NCBI RefSeq assembly: GCF_011683915.1
Contig: NZ_JAAQPH010000006.1
Location: 230,627-294,626, forward strand
DNA from: Pelagibius litoralis
GTDB taxonomy: Bacteria; Pseudomonadota; Alphaproteobacteria; Kiloniellales; Kiloniellaceae
DNA: 64,000 nucleotides
Reading direction: 5' to 3'
Position numbers and translations under genes: made by a program. A model generated the notes under the pieces. That model did not search any database. It saw only the letters and a list, made by a program, of their open reading frames with translations, and was not told the DNA's origin. Positions 24,438 to 33,063 of this stretch are shown here, piece after piece (the stretch's first letter is position 1; every line of letters starts with the position of its first letter).

Positions 24438-25007
24438 AGGAACTCCAAAAAAACTTACTAACGGAACCTTTCTAATCGTAATCGGTAAGATATTAACAAG
24501 ATACTAATCGACAAAGGCGATTTCAGAATAAAACCGGTTAAGGAGAAGTTACTTCGCAGGTTCATTGGTTTCCTGCGTGTAATTAGCCTTAAATCGCGCG
24601 TGATTATTCTGTGGCAAACGCAGGGTGTACTCAGGTGAGCCGAGGATCGACGCCGGCTTGAACCTTCCGGCGGCCGGTTTCCGGTTGATGTTCCGTAGAA
24701 AAGGCGGCCTGCCTTATTGGTAGAATAGGGCGCCAGGACATTCTCGATTACTTGATTCGAATCTTACGGGAAGGGGGTACGCTGGCAGACCGTATCGTCG
24801 GGATCTTTCCCTGACGCGCTTCCCGGAAGAAACGATCCGGGCGACCCTGCCGAGCGACTATAATGTGCTGGTCGAATCGGCCGCAGGGTGGAACCGTCCG
24901 CGGTGCCGAAGGTCGGTCGCATCAGGGCGCGATGTTCCCGGTTGAGGCAATTGGGAGCGCAAATCGCCCCTACCTTGTTCAGGCAGAGGCTGGAGGAGAA
25001 CCAAAGC
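24438..25007. other. Intergenic region before yajQ
   Basis: This 570-bp gap is AT-rich at its left end (promoter region of the PilZ gene) and GC-rich after about 24,640. A TATAAT hexamer at 24859-24864 may be a -10 box for yajQ, but no good -35 partner is visible. GGAGGAGA precedes the yajQ start. No coding frame is convincing. Confidence 0.5.
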
Positions 25008-25493
25008 ATGCCGTCGTTTGATATCGTCTCGGAAACGGACCTCAATGAGGTCGACAATGCGCTTGCCGGCATGCGCCGGGAAATCGAGCAGCGCTATGAC
25101 TTCAAAGGATCGAAGTGTTCGATCGAGCGGAAGGAGGGCGTTCTGACCCTTCTGGCCGATGACGATCTGAAACTGCGCCAGATGCACGACCTCCTCAGCA
25201 CCTACCTGACGCGGCGCAAGATCGATTCAGGTGCTTGCGACCTCGGCACGCCGGAAAAGGCCTCGGGCAACTCCATCCGCCAGACCGTGACCATCAAGCA
25301 GGGGATCGCACAGGATCTCGGCAAGAAGATCGTGAAGGAACTGAAGTCCAGCAAACTGAAGGTTCAGGTCTCGATCCAGGGCGACAGCCTGCGGGTGACC
25401 GGCAAAAAGCGCGATGACCTTCAGGACGCCATTGCCTTCGTCAAGGATCTGGGGATCGACCAGCCCCTGCAATACGAGAACTTCCGCGACTGA
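25008..25493 (+). CDS. yajQ: YajQ family (UPF0234/DUF520) nucleotide-binding protein
   Basis: This 161-residue protein starts MPSFDIVSETDLNEVDNAL, the characteristic YajQ N-terminus; the ATG at 25008 is set by GGAGGAGA about 9 nt ahead. The two ferredoxin-like halves are seen with RYDFKGSKCSIE near 30 and IQGDSLRVTGKKRDDLQDAI near 122. The family binds nucleotides, tRNA or, in Xanthomonas, c-di-GMP as a transcription co-factor. Its role here is unknown. The length is normal. Confidence 0.92.
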   Translation: MPSFDIVSETDLNEVDNALAGMRREIEQRYDFKGSKCSIERKEGVLTLLADDDLKLRQMHDLLSTYLTRRKIDSGACDLGTPEKASGNSIRQTVTIKQGIAQDLGKKIVKELKSSKLKVQVSIQGDSLRVTGKKRDDLQDAIAFVKDLGIDQPLQYENFRD

Positions 25494-25710
25494 TATCCGG
25501 TTGCCGACTACCACCCCACTACATCTGGTGGGTGATGGCGCCTGGACCCCAGGTTCGGACGATTGGACAGGCCTGAATCCAGTTTGGTAATTTGTTATTA
25601 ACTATTGAGGATCAATGTCTTAGCCAATCATTGAAAGAACTGGCGACATTTACCTCATGGTTACATTTTCAAGGGAAGCTGAAGGCAACGTCCGAACCGT
25701 GGAGAGGTCC

Positions 25711-26031
25711 ATGTCGGTTTTGCCCATTGGTCATGCAGAGTTTACGCGGGCCGATATTCATGTCCTGCTGAACAAAGGTTGCGAGATGGTCGATCGCGGT
25801 TTGGCCGGCGCTTGTGTGCCGGTGGAAACCGAGGCCGGCGAACTGGTGGTCGCTTTGCTCGACTACGATCATCAATGCCTGATTTGCGCTTTCGGCAAGG
25901 CCCAAGGCTGGTACTACGCCCTGGATGCCGCTTGGCAGCCCCTGGCACAGGGACAGTTGATCGAAGATGTCCTTTCGGTCCTGCCCGGCGCCCTGGAAGC
26001 CCATCGGCCCGCCGCGGCCAACGCCTGCTGA
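25711..26031 (+). CDS. Hypothetical protein
   Basis: This small globular protein has 106 residues from ATG at 25711, which has GGAG with 6-nt spacing; an ATG 18 codons upstream is possible. The sequence includes EFTRADIHVLLNKGCEMVDR and three cysteines. There is no signal peptide. It lies 12 bp before a Sel1-repeat gene and probably shares its transcript. The family is not recognised. Confidence 0.6.
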   Translation: MSVLPIGHAEFTRADIHVLLNKGCEMVDRGLAGACVPVETEAGELVVALLDYDHQCLICAFGKAQGWYYALDAAWQPLAQGQLIEDVLSVLPGALEAHRPAAANAC

Positions 26032-26043
26032 ACGGACATCATC

Positions 26044-26778
26044 GTGTCCGCCCGGTCTGTACGGCCTGATCGCTGTACCTTGGCGATACGAACCGTTCTC
26101 GCCGCTTTCCTGTTGCCGGTCTTTCTGCTTGCCGCTGCGCAGGCAGAGTCCCCTGCTGTACCTTCAGCGGCCGGGGAAACAGGCGAACCACACGCCGATA
26201 AATCAAACGCAGATACATCGCCCTGGGAACACGATCTCTGGAACGGCGCGACGACGATGATGCGCGTCTATATCTGCGCCCATGCCCGCCGGGCGCCGAC
26301 CTGGTGCGCGCAGACGCAAGTGCTGCCGTCGAATGTGCCGCTCCCCGACGAACAGGGGCCGCCCCTCACAGCCGAGGATGCGGCCTGGCTGGCGTTTCTG
26401 GAGCAGACCGACCCAGCCGATCTCTCTTTGAAGGAAGTTGCCTTCATCAAGCGCCGCGCCTTGGATCGCCGCGACACGCAGGCCATGGAAATCCTCGGTT
26501 ATCTCTATGCGCAGGGAGTGTCGGTGAAACGAGATTATGCCGAGGCCTATCGCTGGTATGGCCGTGCCTTCCTGGCTGGCGAGAAAAGGGTGCGTCCCAA
26601 TCTGGATTTGGTCTGGGGCCTGCTGCAGAGATACGATCTGGAGGCGGCGGTGGCGCTGACCCGTGAGTTCAACGCCCTTAAGGAGGGCGAGCTGATGCCG
26701 GCGGTCGAGGCGCAGGGCGACCCGCCGCTGGCCGGCGGCCAGGCACCGGTGGCGCAGGGCGACCCCACAGGTCTCTAG
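26044..26778 (+). CDS. Secreted Sel1-repeat protein
   Basis: This 244-residue protein is GTG-initiated at 26044. It has a signal peptide (TVLAAFLLPVFLLAAAQA, cleavage near residue 34) and one clear Sel1-like helical repeat AMEILGYLYAQGVSVKRDYAE...YRWYGRAFLAG (about 146-178). Two cysteines at about 77 and 87 could form a disulphide. The C-terminal tail is low-complexity and repeats Q/G/D/P. Sel1 proteins usually scaffold protein complexes in the envelope. It follows the hypothetical gene at 25711 by 12 bp. Confidence 0.7.
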   Translation: MSARSVRPDRCTLAIRTVLAAFLLPVFLLAAAQAESPAVPSAAGETGEPHADKSNADTSPWEHDLWNGATTMMRVYICAHARRAPTWCAQTQVLPSNVPLPDEQGPPLTAEDAAWLAFLEQTDPADLSLKEVAFIKRRALDRRDTQAMEILGYLYAQGVSVKRDYAEAYRWYGRAFLAGEKRVRPNLDLVWGLLQRYDLEAAVALTREFNALKEGELMPAVEAQGDPPLAGGQAPVAQGDPTGL

Positions 26779-26979
26779 CTTCGGGCCTCTAGTCCCAGGC
26801 GTTGCGGGACCGGCAAACTATCCACGACTGGTTCCCAGGAACGGCTTGTTGAGGCTGATCCCCACACCAGTATCCGTTGCAAGAAGAGTGACGGCATGGA
26901 ATGACTTCCAGTCTGCGAAGTCTATAAACCGCTGGTGACTGTTGCGGAATTGCCGCTATTCCTGCCTATATTTTAGAAC

Positions 26980-27134
26980 GTTTGGTCAATTTTTCAGCAA
27001 ATGAAAAAATTGCTTTGTAGATTGCTGCTGAAATACCCATATTAGACCTGCGAACGGTGCTTTGCGCCGTTCCGGACGCCCTTCGGGCGTTTCCTCCCTA
27101 AACTTGGGCCACCGGTTACGGTGGCCTTTTTTTT
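26980..27134 (+). ncRNA. Candidate small RNA with strong terminator
   Basis: In a 374-bp gap without coding frames, three hairpins follow one another: a CAATTTTTCA/TGAAAAAATTG stem near 26987-27012, GAACGG/CCGTTC near 27051-27071 and GGACGCCC-TTCG-GGCGTTTCC near 27073-27093. A pyrimidine-rich unpaired stretch TTTCCTCCCTAAACTT is next, then a perfect terminator. Single-stranded CCTCCC motifs recur in alphaproteobacterial trans-acting small RNAs. A TATATT at 26967 could be a -10 box. No homology was tested. Confidence 0.5.
27107..27134 (+). terminator. Rho-independent terminator
   Basis: GGCCACCG and CGGTGGCC form an 8-bp stem with a GTTA loop followed by eight T. It points rightwards and ends the candidate small RNA. 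The convergent esterase gene stops at 27153, just beyond it. Confidence 0.88.
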
Positions 27135-27152
27135 GTCTGAACCGAGGGGCTG

Positions 27153-28157
27153 TCAGCTCAGTGCCTTGGCCAGGAAGGGCAGGCTGCGGTCCATCCGATA
27201 GTCGACCGCGGAGTGGTCGTCGGCGAATTCCTCGTAGACATGATCGACCCCGGCGGCTTTCAGTTTGCGGTGCAGCCTTCGGGCGCCGTAAACCAGCTGG
27301 TATTGATCGACGTCGCCGCAGTCGATCCACAAGGCCTTCAGTTTTTTCAGATTGTCCGTCTTGTCGTCGGCCATGTTGACCGGGTCCCAGGGGCGCCAGT
27401 TCCGCCAGCGTTCTTCGATCAACTCGCAGGTCTCGAGATCGACCGGCAGGCGGACACCGCAGAAGGCGGCGGGGTCCGGGTCGTAGGTGGCGCACATGGC
27501 CAGGGTCATGAGCAGATGAATGTCGCCGCCCTTCCATTTCGGCCCGGCCTCGAAATCCTTGATGAACTTTTCGATGGAACCTTTTTTGGCGATGGCGCGC
27601 AGCACGGCGGGCATATCGCCGAGATAGCAGAGCTCGAAGCCCATGTCCCCCGAATGACAGGCCGCCGCCGACCAGCAGTCCGGCCGGCGAAAGGCATGGA
27701 CGATGGAGCCGTAGCCGCCTGAGGACTTTCCGAAGAGGCCACGGCGTCCGTCGCCGCCGCAGCCGAAGTGCTGCTCCACCAGGGGCACAACTTCGTCGAT
27801 CAGCACGTCTTCCCAGGGGCCCATGGCTTCCGAGTTGATGTACTGATTGCCGCCCAGCCGGGTGAAGCAGTCTGGAAAGGCCACCACCGCCGGCGGCATC
27901 TCGCCCTGGCCGATCAGCCGGTCGAGGCGTTCGGGAACGTTCTCGCCGAAGTTCTTCCAGTTCACATGGGCCGGGCCGCCGGCGGTAAAGCCGACGATGT
28001 CGATCAGCAGCGGCAGATCCTTGCCGTCGTGTCCCTGGGGTATGTAGACCACAACATCGCGTTCGTGCGGGTCACCCAGCAGGTTATTGCGCAGCAGCGT
28101 GGAATCGAGAACCAGACGGTGAAGCATGCCCCGGGGGGCTGAGCGGTCGAGACGCAT
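27153..28157 (-). CDS. Putative alpha/beta-hydrolase esterase (Esterase D-like)
   Basis: This 334-residue alpha/beta hydrolase has a serine nucleophile in FGKSSGGYGSIVHA (about 144-157), an acid in LWIDCGDVDQYQL (about 285-297) and a histidine in EFADDHSAVDYR (about 314-325). ATG at 28157 has AAGAAGGA seven bases ahead; the frame stays open further upstream, but without a ribosome site. It is divergent from the TMADH-like flavoprotein gene, and the pair may share control. The natural ester is unknown. Confidence 0.85.
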   Translation of the reverse strand: MRLDRSAPRGMLHRLVLDSTLLRNNLLGDPHERDVVVYIPQGHDGKDLPLLIDIVGFTAGGPAHVNWKNFGENVPERLDRLIGQGEMPPAVVAFPDCFTRLGGNQYINSEAMGPWEDVLIDEVVPLVEQHFGCGGDGRRGLFGKSSGGYGSIVHAFRRPDCWSAAACHSGDMGFELCYLGDMPAVLRAIAKKGSIEKFIKDFEAGPKWKGGDIHLLMTLAMCATYDPDPAAFCGVRLPVDLETCELIEERWRNWRPWDPVNMADDKTDNLKKLKALWIDCGDVDQYQLVYGARRLHRKLKAAGVDHVYEEFADDHSAVDYRMDRSLPFLAKALS

Positions 28158-28305
28158 GGGGTCATCCTTCTTTGATCCTCGGTTGTCCTTAGTCTGTCCA
28201 TTGCTGCCGGCCACTGCAATCTGCGAAGAGACCGTCCCAGAAAAGTTGCGAAAGAGGCCGCAGCGGTTAGCCTGCTTGTCAAGAGACAGACGTTGAAGGA
28301 CCCTC

Positions 28306-30387
28306 ATGCGCGATCCCCGTTACGACATTCTTTTCGAGCCGGTGGCCATCGGGCCGGTGACCGCCCGCAACCGCTTTTACCAGGTGCCGCACTGCGCCGG
28401 CATGGGCTACCGCTATCCCAGCTCCAATGCCGCCCTGCGCGGCATGAAGGCCGAGGGCGGCTGGGCCGTGGTCTGTACCGAAGAAGCCGAGATTCATCCC
28501 TCCGCCGAGATCAGCCCCTATGTCGAGAACCGCATCTGGGATGCCCAGGACCTGCCGCACCTGACGGCGCTGACCGAGGCGGTGCATGCCCAGGGCGGGC
28601 TGGCGGGGATCGAACTGGTTCACAATGGCCTGCACAGCCCCAATCACTACAGCCGCGAGGTACCCATGGGCCCGTCCCACCGGGCCGTCGATTCCGGCGA
28701 TCCGCTGCAGGCCCGGGCCATGGACAAGGCGGACATCGCCAACCTCAGGCGCTGGCACCGTAACGCGGCCCTGCGCGCCAGAGAGGCCGGCTTCGACATC
28801 GTCTACGTCTATGCCGGTCATGATATGTCGCTGCTGCAGCACTTCCTCTCGCGGCGCCACAACGACCGCACGGACGAATACGGCGGCAGCCTGGAAAACC
28901 GTGTCCGGCTGATCAGGGAGGTCCTGATCGACACCAAGGAGGCGGTCGGCGACCGCTGTGGCGTCGCCTTTCGCTTCGCCGTCGACGAGCTGCTGGGCGC
29001 GGACGGGATCACCGCCGGGGGCGAGGGGCACGATGCCGTCGCGATGTTGGCCGAACTGCCGGACCTCTGGGATGTGAATGTCTCGGGCTGGGATAACGAC
29101 AGCCAGACCGCCCGCTTCGCCGAAGAGGGCTATCAGGAAACCTACACCCGCTTCGTGAAATCCTTGACGACAAAGCCGGTGGTGGGGGTCGGCCGCTACA
29201 CCTCGCCCGATGCCATGGTGCGGGTGGTGAAGCAGGGCATCATGGACATGCTCGGTGCGGCGCGGCCTTCCATCGCCGATCCCTTCCTGCCAAAGAAAAT
29301 CGAGACCGGGCGCATCGACGACATCCGCGAATGCATCGGCTGCAACATCTGCGTCACCGGCGACAACTTCGCGGCGCCGATCCGCTGCACCCAGAACCCG
29401 ACCATGGGGGAGGAGTGGCGCCGCGGCTGGCACCCGGAGGTGATCCCCGAGATCAAACAGCGCGAGCGGGTGCTGATCGTCGGTGGCGGCCCCGCCGGGC
29501 TGGAAGCGGCGCGCGCCTGCGGCCAGCGTGGCCTGGAGGTGGTGCTGGCGGAAGCAGGAGAGGTTTGGGGCGGCCGCGTGGCGCGTGAATGCAAGTTGCC
29601 GGGCCTCGCCTCCTGGGGCCGGGTGCGGGACTGGCGCCTCGGCCAGTTGCACAAGCTGGCCAACGTCGAGATGTATTTGGCAAGCGACCTCACGGCCGAC
29701 GACATCCTGAGCTACGGCATCGCCCATGTCGCCCTGGCGACCGGCGCTGTCTGGCGGCGCGACGGCATCGGGCGCACGCGTCACTCTGAGATTCCTGGAT
29801 TGGATAGGGGCCCGCTGCTGACCCCCGACGATGTGATGGCCGAAGGTTTCGACGATCAGGCGCTGCCCGACGGGCCTGTGGTGGTCTATGACGACGAGGG
29901 CTACGTGATGGGCGGCCTGATGGCGGAGGTGCTGGCCAGGGCAGGGCGGGCGGTGACGCTGGTAACGCCCGCGCCCCTGGTGTCCGCCTGGACCCAGCAC
30001 GCCCTGGATCAGCCGCGCATCCACCGCCGGCTGGTGGAGAGCGGCGTGAGCATCAGGCTGAACGCAGTGATGACGGCGCGCGGCGCCGATAGCGTCGATC
30101 TGGCCTGCAGCTACACCGGCGCGCCAGACAGGCTCGCCTGCGTGCTGTTGGTTGCGGTGACATCACGGCTGCCGAATGAAAAACTCTATCTCGATCTGAA
30201 AGCCCGCGAGAGCGACGGGACCGACATCGGGATCGAAACGCTGGGGAGCATCGGCGACGGCCGCGCCCCCGGCACCATCGCCGCCGCCGTCTTCGCCGGC
30301 CACCGCTACGCCCGCGACTTCGGCGAGGTTATCGATCCCGACGTAACGCCCTTCCGGCGCGAGGCGATCGAGGTGCTTGGGAATTGA
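28306..30387 (+). CDS. TMADH/dimethylglycine-demethylase-like flavoprotein (FMN barrel, 4Fe-4S, FAD domain)
   Basis: This 693-residue protein has the layout of trimethylamine dehydrogenase. An N-terminal TIM barrel includes FYQVPHCAGMG (about 24-34, whose cysteine would carry the 6-S-cysteinyl-FMN link). A 4Fe-4S motif CIGCNICVTGDNFAAPIRC lies near 344-362, and a nucleotide-binding domain reads VLIVGGGPAGLEAARACG near 388-405. Family members oxidise methylated amines, amino acids or histamine. Against TMADH recalled from memory, the aromatic cage changes: the Tyr60 position is Glu (CTEEAEIHP) and the Trp355 position is not Trp, while Trp264 remains. TMA is therefore unlikely as substrate. It is divergent from the esterase. 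Confidence 0.86.
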   Translation: MRDPRYDILFEPVAIGPVTARNRFYQVPHCAGMGYRYPSSNAALRGMKAEGGWAVVCTEEAEIHPSAEISPYVENRIWDAQDLPHLTALTEAVHAQGGLAGIELVHNGLHSPNHYSREVPMGPSHRAVDSGDPLQARAMDKADIANLRRWHRNAALRAREAGFDIVYVYAGHDMSLLQHFLSRRHNDRTDEYGGSLENRVRLIREVLIDTKEAVGDRCGVAFRFAVDELLGADGITAGGEGHDAVAMLAELPDLWDVNVSGWDNDSQTARFAEEGYQETYTRFVKSLTTKPVVGVGRYTSPDAMVRVVKQGIMDMLGAARPSIADPFLPKKIETGRIDDIRECIGCNICVTGDNFAAPIRCTQNPTMGEEWRRGWHPEVIPEIKQRERVLIVGGGPAGLEAARACGQRGLEVVLAEAGEVWGGRVARECKLPGLASWGRVRDWRLGQLHKLANVEMYLASDLTADDILSYGIAHVALATGAVWRRDGIGRTRHSEIPGLDRGPLLTPDDVMAEGFDDQALPDGPVVVYDDEGYVMGGLMAEVLARAGRAVTLVTPAPLVSAWTQHALDQPRIHRRLVESGVSIRLNAVMTARGADSVDLACSYTGAPDRLACVLLVAVTSRLPNEKLYLDLKARESDGTDIGIETLGSIGDGRAPGTIAAAVFAGHRYARDFGEVIDPDVTPFRREAIEVLGN

Positions 30388-30411
30388 TGTAAGACGGCCA
30401 TCCTCTCCTAT

Positions 30412-30789
30412 CGTCACCCTCGTGCCTGTCACGAGGGTCCATCGCGCCACCGCGCGAACCTTGGCGGCCAATGCCCGGGCCGGGCCGGAGCATGGATACT
30501 CGGGACAAAGCCCGAGTATGACGGGGTGTTTTCCGTTCGTCACCCTCGTGCCTGTCACGAGGGTCCATCGCGCCACCGCGCGAACCTTGGCGGCCAATGC
30601 CCGGGACGGGCCGAAGCATGGATACTCGGGACAAAGCCCGAGTATGACGGGGTGTTTTCCGTTCGTCACCCTCGTGCCTGTCACGAGGGTCCATCGCGCC
30701 GCCGCGCGAACCTTGGCGGCGAAGGTCTGGGTCGGGCCGGAGCATGGATGCTCGTGTCGAGCACGAGCATGACGGTTTTGGGGTGCCGA
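30412..30789. repeat. Three tandem 126-bp repeat units
   Basis: Units start CGTCACCCTCGTGCCTGTCA at 30412, 30538 and 30664. Each has two hairpin ends (CCCTCG..CGAGGG and ATACTCGGG..CCCGAGTAT). The first two units are almost identical and the third has drifted, with its closing hairpin reading TGCTCGTGTC-GAGCACGAGCA. The 126-bp unit is a multiple of three, so it gives spurious open frames on several frames; none is taken as a gene. Confidence 0.88.
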
Positions 30790-30801
30790 GGGTGAGGGGC
30801 G

Positions 30802-31038
30802 TCAGGTTTTGCGCAGGCGCACGCCGGGGCCGGCGGTGTCGTCTTCGTCGATGAAGATCACGCCCGCGTTCTCCAGGGCAGCACGCAGGGCGGCGCGGTT
30901 GTTGGGATGGGGCGTATGGGCGCCGGTTTCGAAGTTGGCAATGGTCTCACGTGTTAAGCCGGTGGCTTCGGCGAGGTTGGGCTGCGACCAATTCAAGAGG
31001 GCGCGACCGGCGCGGCATTGTTCCAGGGTTAGGCTCAT
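30802..31038 (-). CDS. Small XRE-type helix-turn-helix protein
   Basis: This 78-residue protein has HTH segment SQPNLAEATGLTRETIANFE (about 18-37) and a C-terminal beta hairpin AGVIFIDEDDTAGPGVRLRK. GGAG three bases ahead marks ATG at 31038. It is divergent from a paralogous small XRE gene at 31199, with which it shares the QCRAxRAxLxW start and the AGVxxIDxDxxxGPGVxL end. It lies between two repeat arrays. Confidence 0.82.
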   Translation of the reverse strand: MSLTLEQCRAGRALLNWSQPNLAEATGLTRETIANFETGAHTPHPNNRAALRAALENAGVIFIDEDDTAGPGVRLRKT

Positions 31039-31089
31039 GGGCTCCTGATACGACAAAGCGTTTGACGGTCCAACACAGTCTTGGTATTA

Positions 31090-31124
31090 AATACAAAGTT
31101 TTACGATACATAAAACTTTGTATT
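31090..31124. promoter_or_regulatory. Perfect 14-bp inverted repeat between divergent XRE genes
   Basis: AATACAAAGTTTTA (31090-31103) and TAAAACTTTGTATT (31111-31124) are exact reverse complements separated by CGATACA. The site lies in the AT-rich shared upstream region of two small helix-turn-helix genes and is the obvious operator candidate for one or both. Confidence 0.75.
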
Positions 31125-31198
31125 CTCTAGACGGCGCAGACGGGTGGTGGAACACCCGCCCGCGCCTGACCACAACCCGACTGTAAAGGAGTCAGGCC

Positions 31199-31534
31199 AT
31201 GGCTAAGCCTAGCCTTATCACGGATTCGCATTCTCAAGGCAAACGGCCCTCCAACAACGGCGCCGCAACCCTGCCGCCCCCGGCGGAGCCCACCCGGATC
31301 ACCGGCCATCAGTGCCGCGCCGCCCGGGCCATGCTGGAGTGGAGCCGCGAGGACCTCGCCGAGCGCAGCGGCATCCACTACATCACCCTCTGCAACTTCG
31401 AACTCGGTCACTGCGCCCTCAAGCCGGCCGGTGCCCGCCTGCTGCGCCTGACCTTCATTTCCGCCGGAGTGCTGCTGATCGACGCCGACGGCAGCGGCGG
31501 CCCCGGCGTCTGCCTTGCGAAGCCAGTGGCCTAA
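31199..31534 (+). CDS. Small XRE-type helix-turn-helix protein, paralogue of the divergent gene
   Basis: The 111 residues start with an unstructured Ser/Pro-rich N-terminal extension of about 30 residues, followed by HQCRAARAMLEWSREDLAER and GIHYITLCNFELG, then a C-terminal strand pair AGVLLIDADGSGGPGVCLAK. It differs from its divergent relative by the longer N-terminus. AAAGGAG precedes ATG at 31199. Both genes probably bind the palindrome at 31090-31124. Confidence 0.82.
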   Translation: MAKPSLITDSHSQGKRPSNNGAATLPPPAEPTRITGHQCRAARAMLEWSREDLAERSGIHYITLCNFELGHCALKPAGARLLRLTFISAGVLLIDADGSGGPGVCLAKPVA

Positions 31535-31587
31535 GCGGTTCCGGTCCGCGCCTTGCTGAGCCGGTCTCACCGCCGCGCTCTTCTATA

Positions 31588-31872
31588 GTCACCCTCGGGC
31601 TTTGTCCCGAGTATGACGGGGGTGTTTTCCGTTCGTCACCCTCGGGCTTGTCCCGAGGGTCCATCGCGCCACCCTCTGGGGTCTTGGTGGTGACGATTCG
31701 AAACCGGCCGAACCTTGGATGCTCGGGACAAAGCCCGAGCATGACGGGGGTGTTTTCCGTTCGTCACCCTCGGGCTTGTCCCGAGGGTCCATCGCGCCAC
31801 CCTCTGGGTCTTGATGGTGACGGTTCGAAACCGGCCGAACCATGGATGCTCGGGACAAAGCCCGAGCATGGC
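31588..31872. repeat. Two full units and one partial unit of the dispersed repeat
   Basis: Full units begin CGTCACCCTCGGGCTTGTCC at 31634 and 31762 (128-bp period), preceded by a partial copy from 31588. They match the family at 1325-1423 and 30412-30789 but differ in the central spacer (CTCTGGGGTCTTGGTGGTG instead of CGCGCGAACC). Each end can form a hairpin. Confidence 0.85.
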
Positions 31873-31902
31873 GGGTGCGGGGCAGGCGGGCGAGAGCCGT
31901 GA

Positions 31903-33006
31903 TTAGTTCCCGAACAGATGGGTACCCAGGATGAAGCGGCGGCCCGCCGTGACCGGCAGGATGTCGTGCAGCAGGGTGCAGGACCAGACGATGGCGGTGC
32001 CGGTGGGCACCCTGTAACCCTGCTGGCTGTATTCGCCGAAGCGCAAGGCCCCACCCTCGAAGTCGCCGGCGTTCAGGGCGACCGAGAGGGTGAAGCGGCG
32101 GTGCCGGGTTTCCTTCGTCGGGTTGTCGCGGTGCGGGCCCAGGCTGCCGTCCTCCGCCGCGTCATAGCCGGCGATGCGGTATTCCTCGCGCCGCGAAACC
32201 TTGGTCTGAAAGGCCTTCCGGATCTCCGGCATCACCCGGCGGTGGATCTTGGCGTCGAGATACTTCTGCAGCGGCCCGTCGCGCACCACCCGCTGCAGAA
32301 CTTTGCCGTAATCCTTGTTGCGCACCATGAAGTCGCCGGTTTCCTGCTCGAAGCCCCGGCTGTTCAGGCCCTCCGCCTCCCAGACCGGGGCCGGGCGGTG
32401 CCAGTAGTCGATCAGGTCGGCGCAGTCCCGGGCGGTTAGCGTGCGCGGCAGGACGAGCACCGGCGGGTGACCGGCCATCGCTGTCGTAGCGGGATCTTCC
32501 GATGCGGATTCCAGGGCCGTCAGGATCTTGGCGCCGCGCGTGGCGCCGCCGCCGTCGATCACCGCCACCATCCGCAGGTTGGCGTCCAGCACGAAGGTGA
32601 CGGCGGAACGGCCGATGGTCTGCGGGTCCAGGCCACAGGCACGATAGACCTCGGCTTTAGCATCGGCGAGTATGGGAAAGGGCAGGGTCTGGCTGTTCTG
32701 CAAGGCGCGGTTCGCGGCAAGGCTGCGCCGGGTAACGGCCAGCACCACCGCAGTGCGGGGCTGTCCGCCGGGGGCAAATTCACTGCTCTCCAGCGTCTCG
32801 GTCAGCCCCGACAGTTCGTCGCCGTAGGAAGGGCCGCTGCCGGCGCATTCGAAGATCAGCACCAACGGCTTGCCCGCAAGGTGATCGAAGAGTGGGTTGA
32901 TGAGTTTGCCGTCGGGGTCCGGCAGGCTGAAGGGCCGTATGCGGTCACCCGCTTCCAGACGATCCACGCCCTGAAAGGGTTTTTGTTCCTGCGTCGCTAC
33001 GGCCAT
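31903..33006 (-). CDS. Fusion protein: redoxin-like N-terminus and 2OG-Fe(II) oxygenase C-terminus
   Basis: This 367-residue two-domain protein starts with an AhpC/TSA/redoxin-like domain (about 15-165), with IRPFSLPDPDGKLINPLF and LVLIFECAGSGPSYGDEL. The latter keeps a cysteine near the peroxidatic position, but the typical PxxxTxxC is absent. Residues about 180-367 are a prolyl-4-hydroxylase-like oxygenase: GPHRDNPTKE (His and Asp of the iron triad), LLHDILPV (distal His) and RRFILGTHLF (Arg for 2-oxoglutarate). The substrate is unknown. The RidA gene lies 92 bp upstream on the same strand. Confidence 0.85.
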   Translation of the reverse strand: MAVATQEQKPFQGVDRLEAGDRIRPFSLPDPDGKLINPLFDHLAGKPLVLIFECAGSGPSYGDELSGLTETLESSEFAPGGQPRTAVVLAVTRRSLAANRALQNSQTLPFPILADAKAEVYRACGLDPQTIGRSAVTFVLDANLRMVAVIDGGGATRGAKILTALESASEDPATTAMAGHPPVLVLPRTLTARDCADLIDYWHRPAPVWEAEGLNSRGFEQETGDFMVRNKDYGKVLQRVVRDGPLQKYLDAKIHRRVMPEIRKAFQTKVSRREEYRIAGYDAAEDGSLGPHRDNPTKETRHRRFTLSVALNAGDFEGGALRFGEYSQQGYRVPTGTAIVWSCTLLHDILPVTAGRRFILGTHLFGN

Positions 33007-33063
33007 CCCCGGCTCCCCCGTCCCGGAACGATCCTCCTCCGATACCAGGGTTTTGCCAACCGT

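Noticed and set aside
30163..30772. Open frames on both strands over the 126-bp repeats
   Set aside because: They arise because the repeat unit is a multiple of three; the predicted proteins repeat every 42 residues and show no protein-like pattern.
30412..31872. CRISPR array
   Set aside because: Unit length (126-128 bp), palindromic ends and near-identical full units do not fit short repeats with unique spacers; no cas genes.
31312..32054. Overlapping frames across the second repeat array
   Set aside because: Same artefact; they run through repeats and antisense to the XRE and oxygenase genes.
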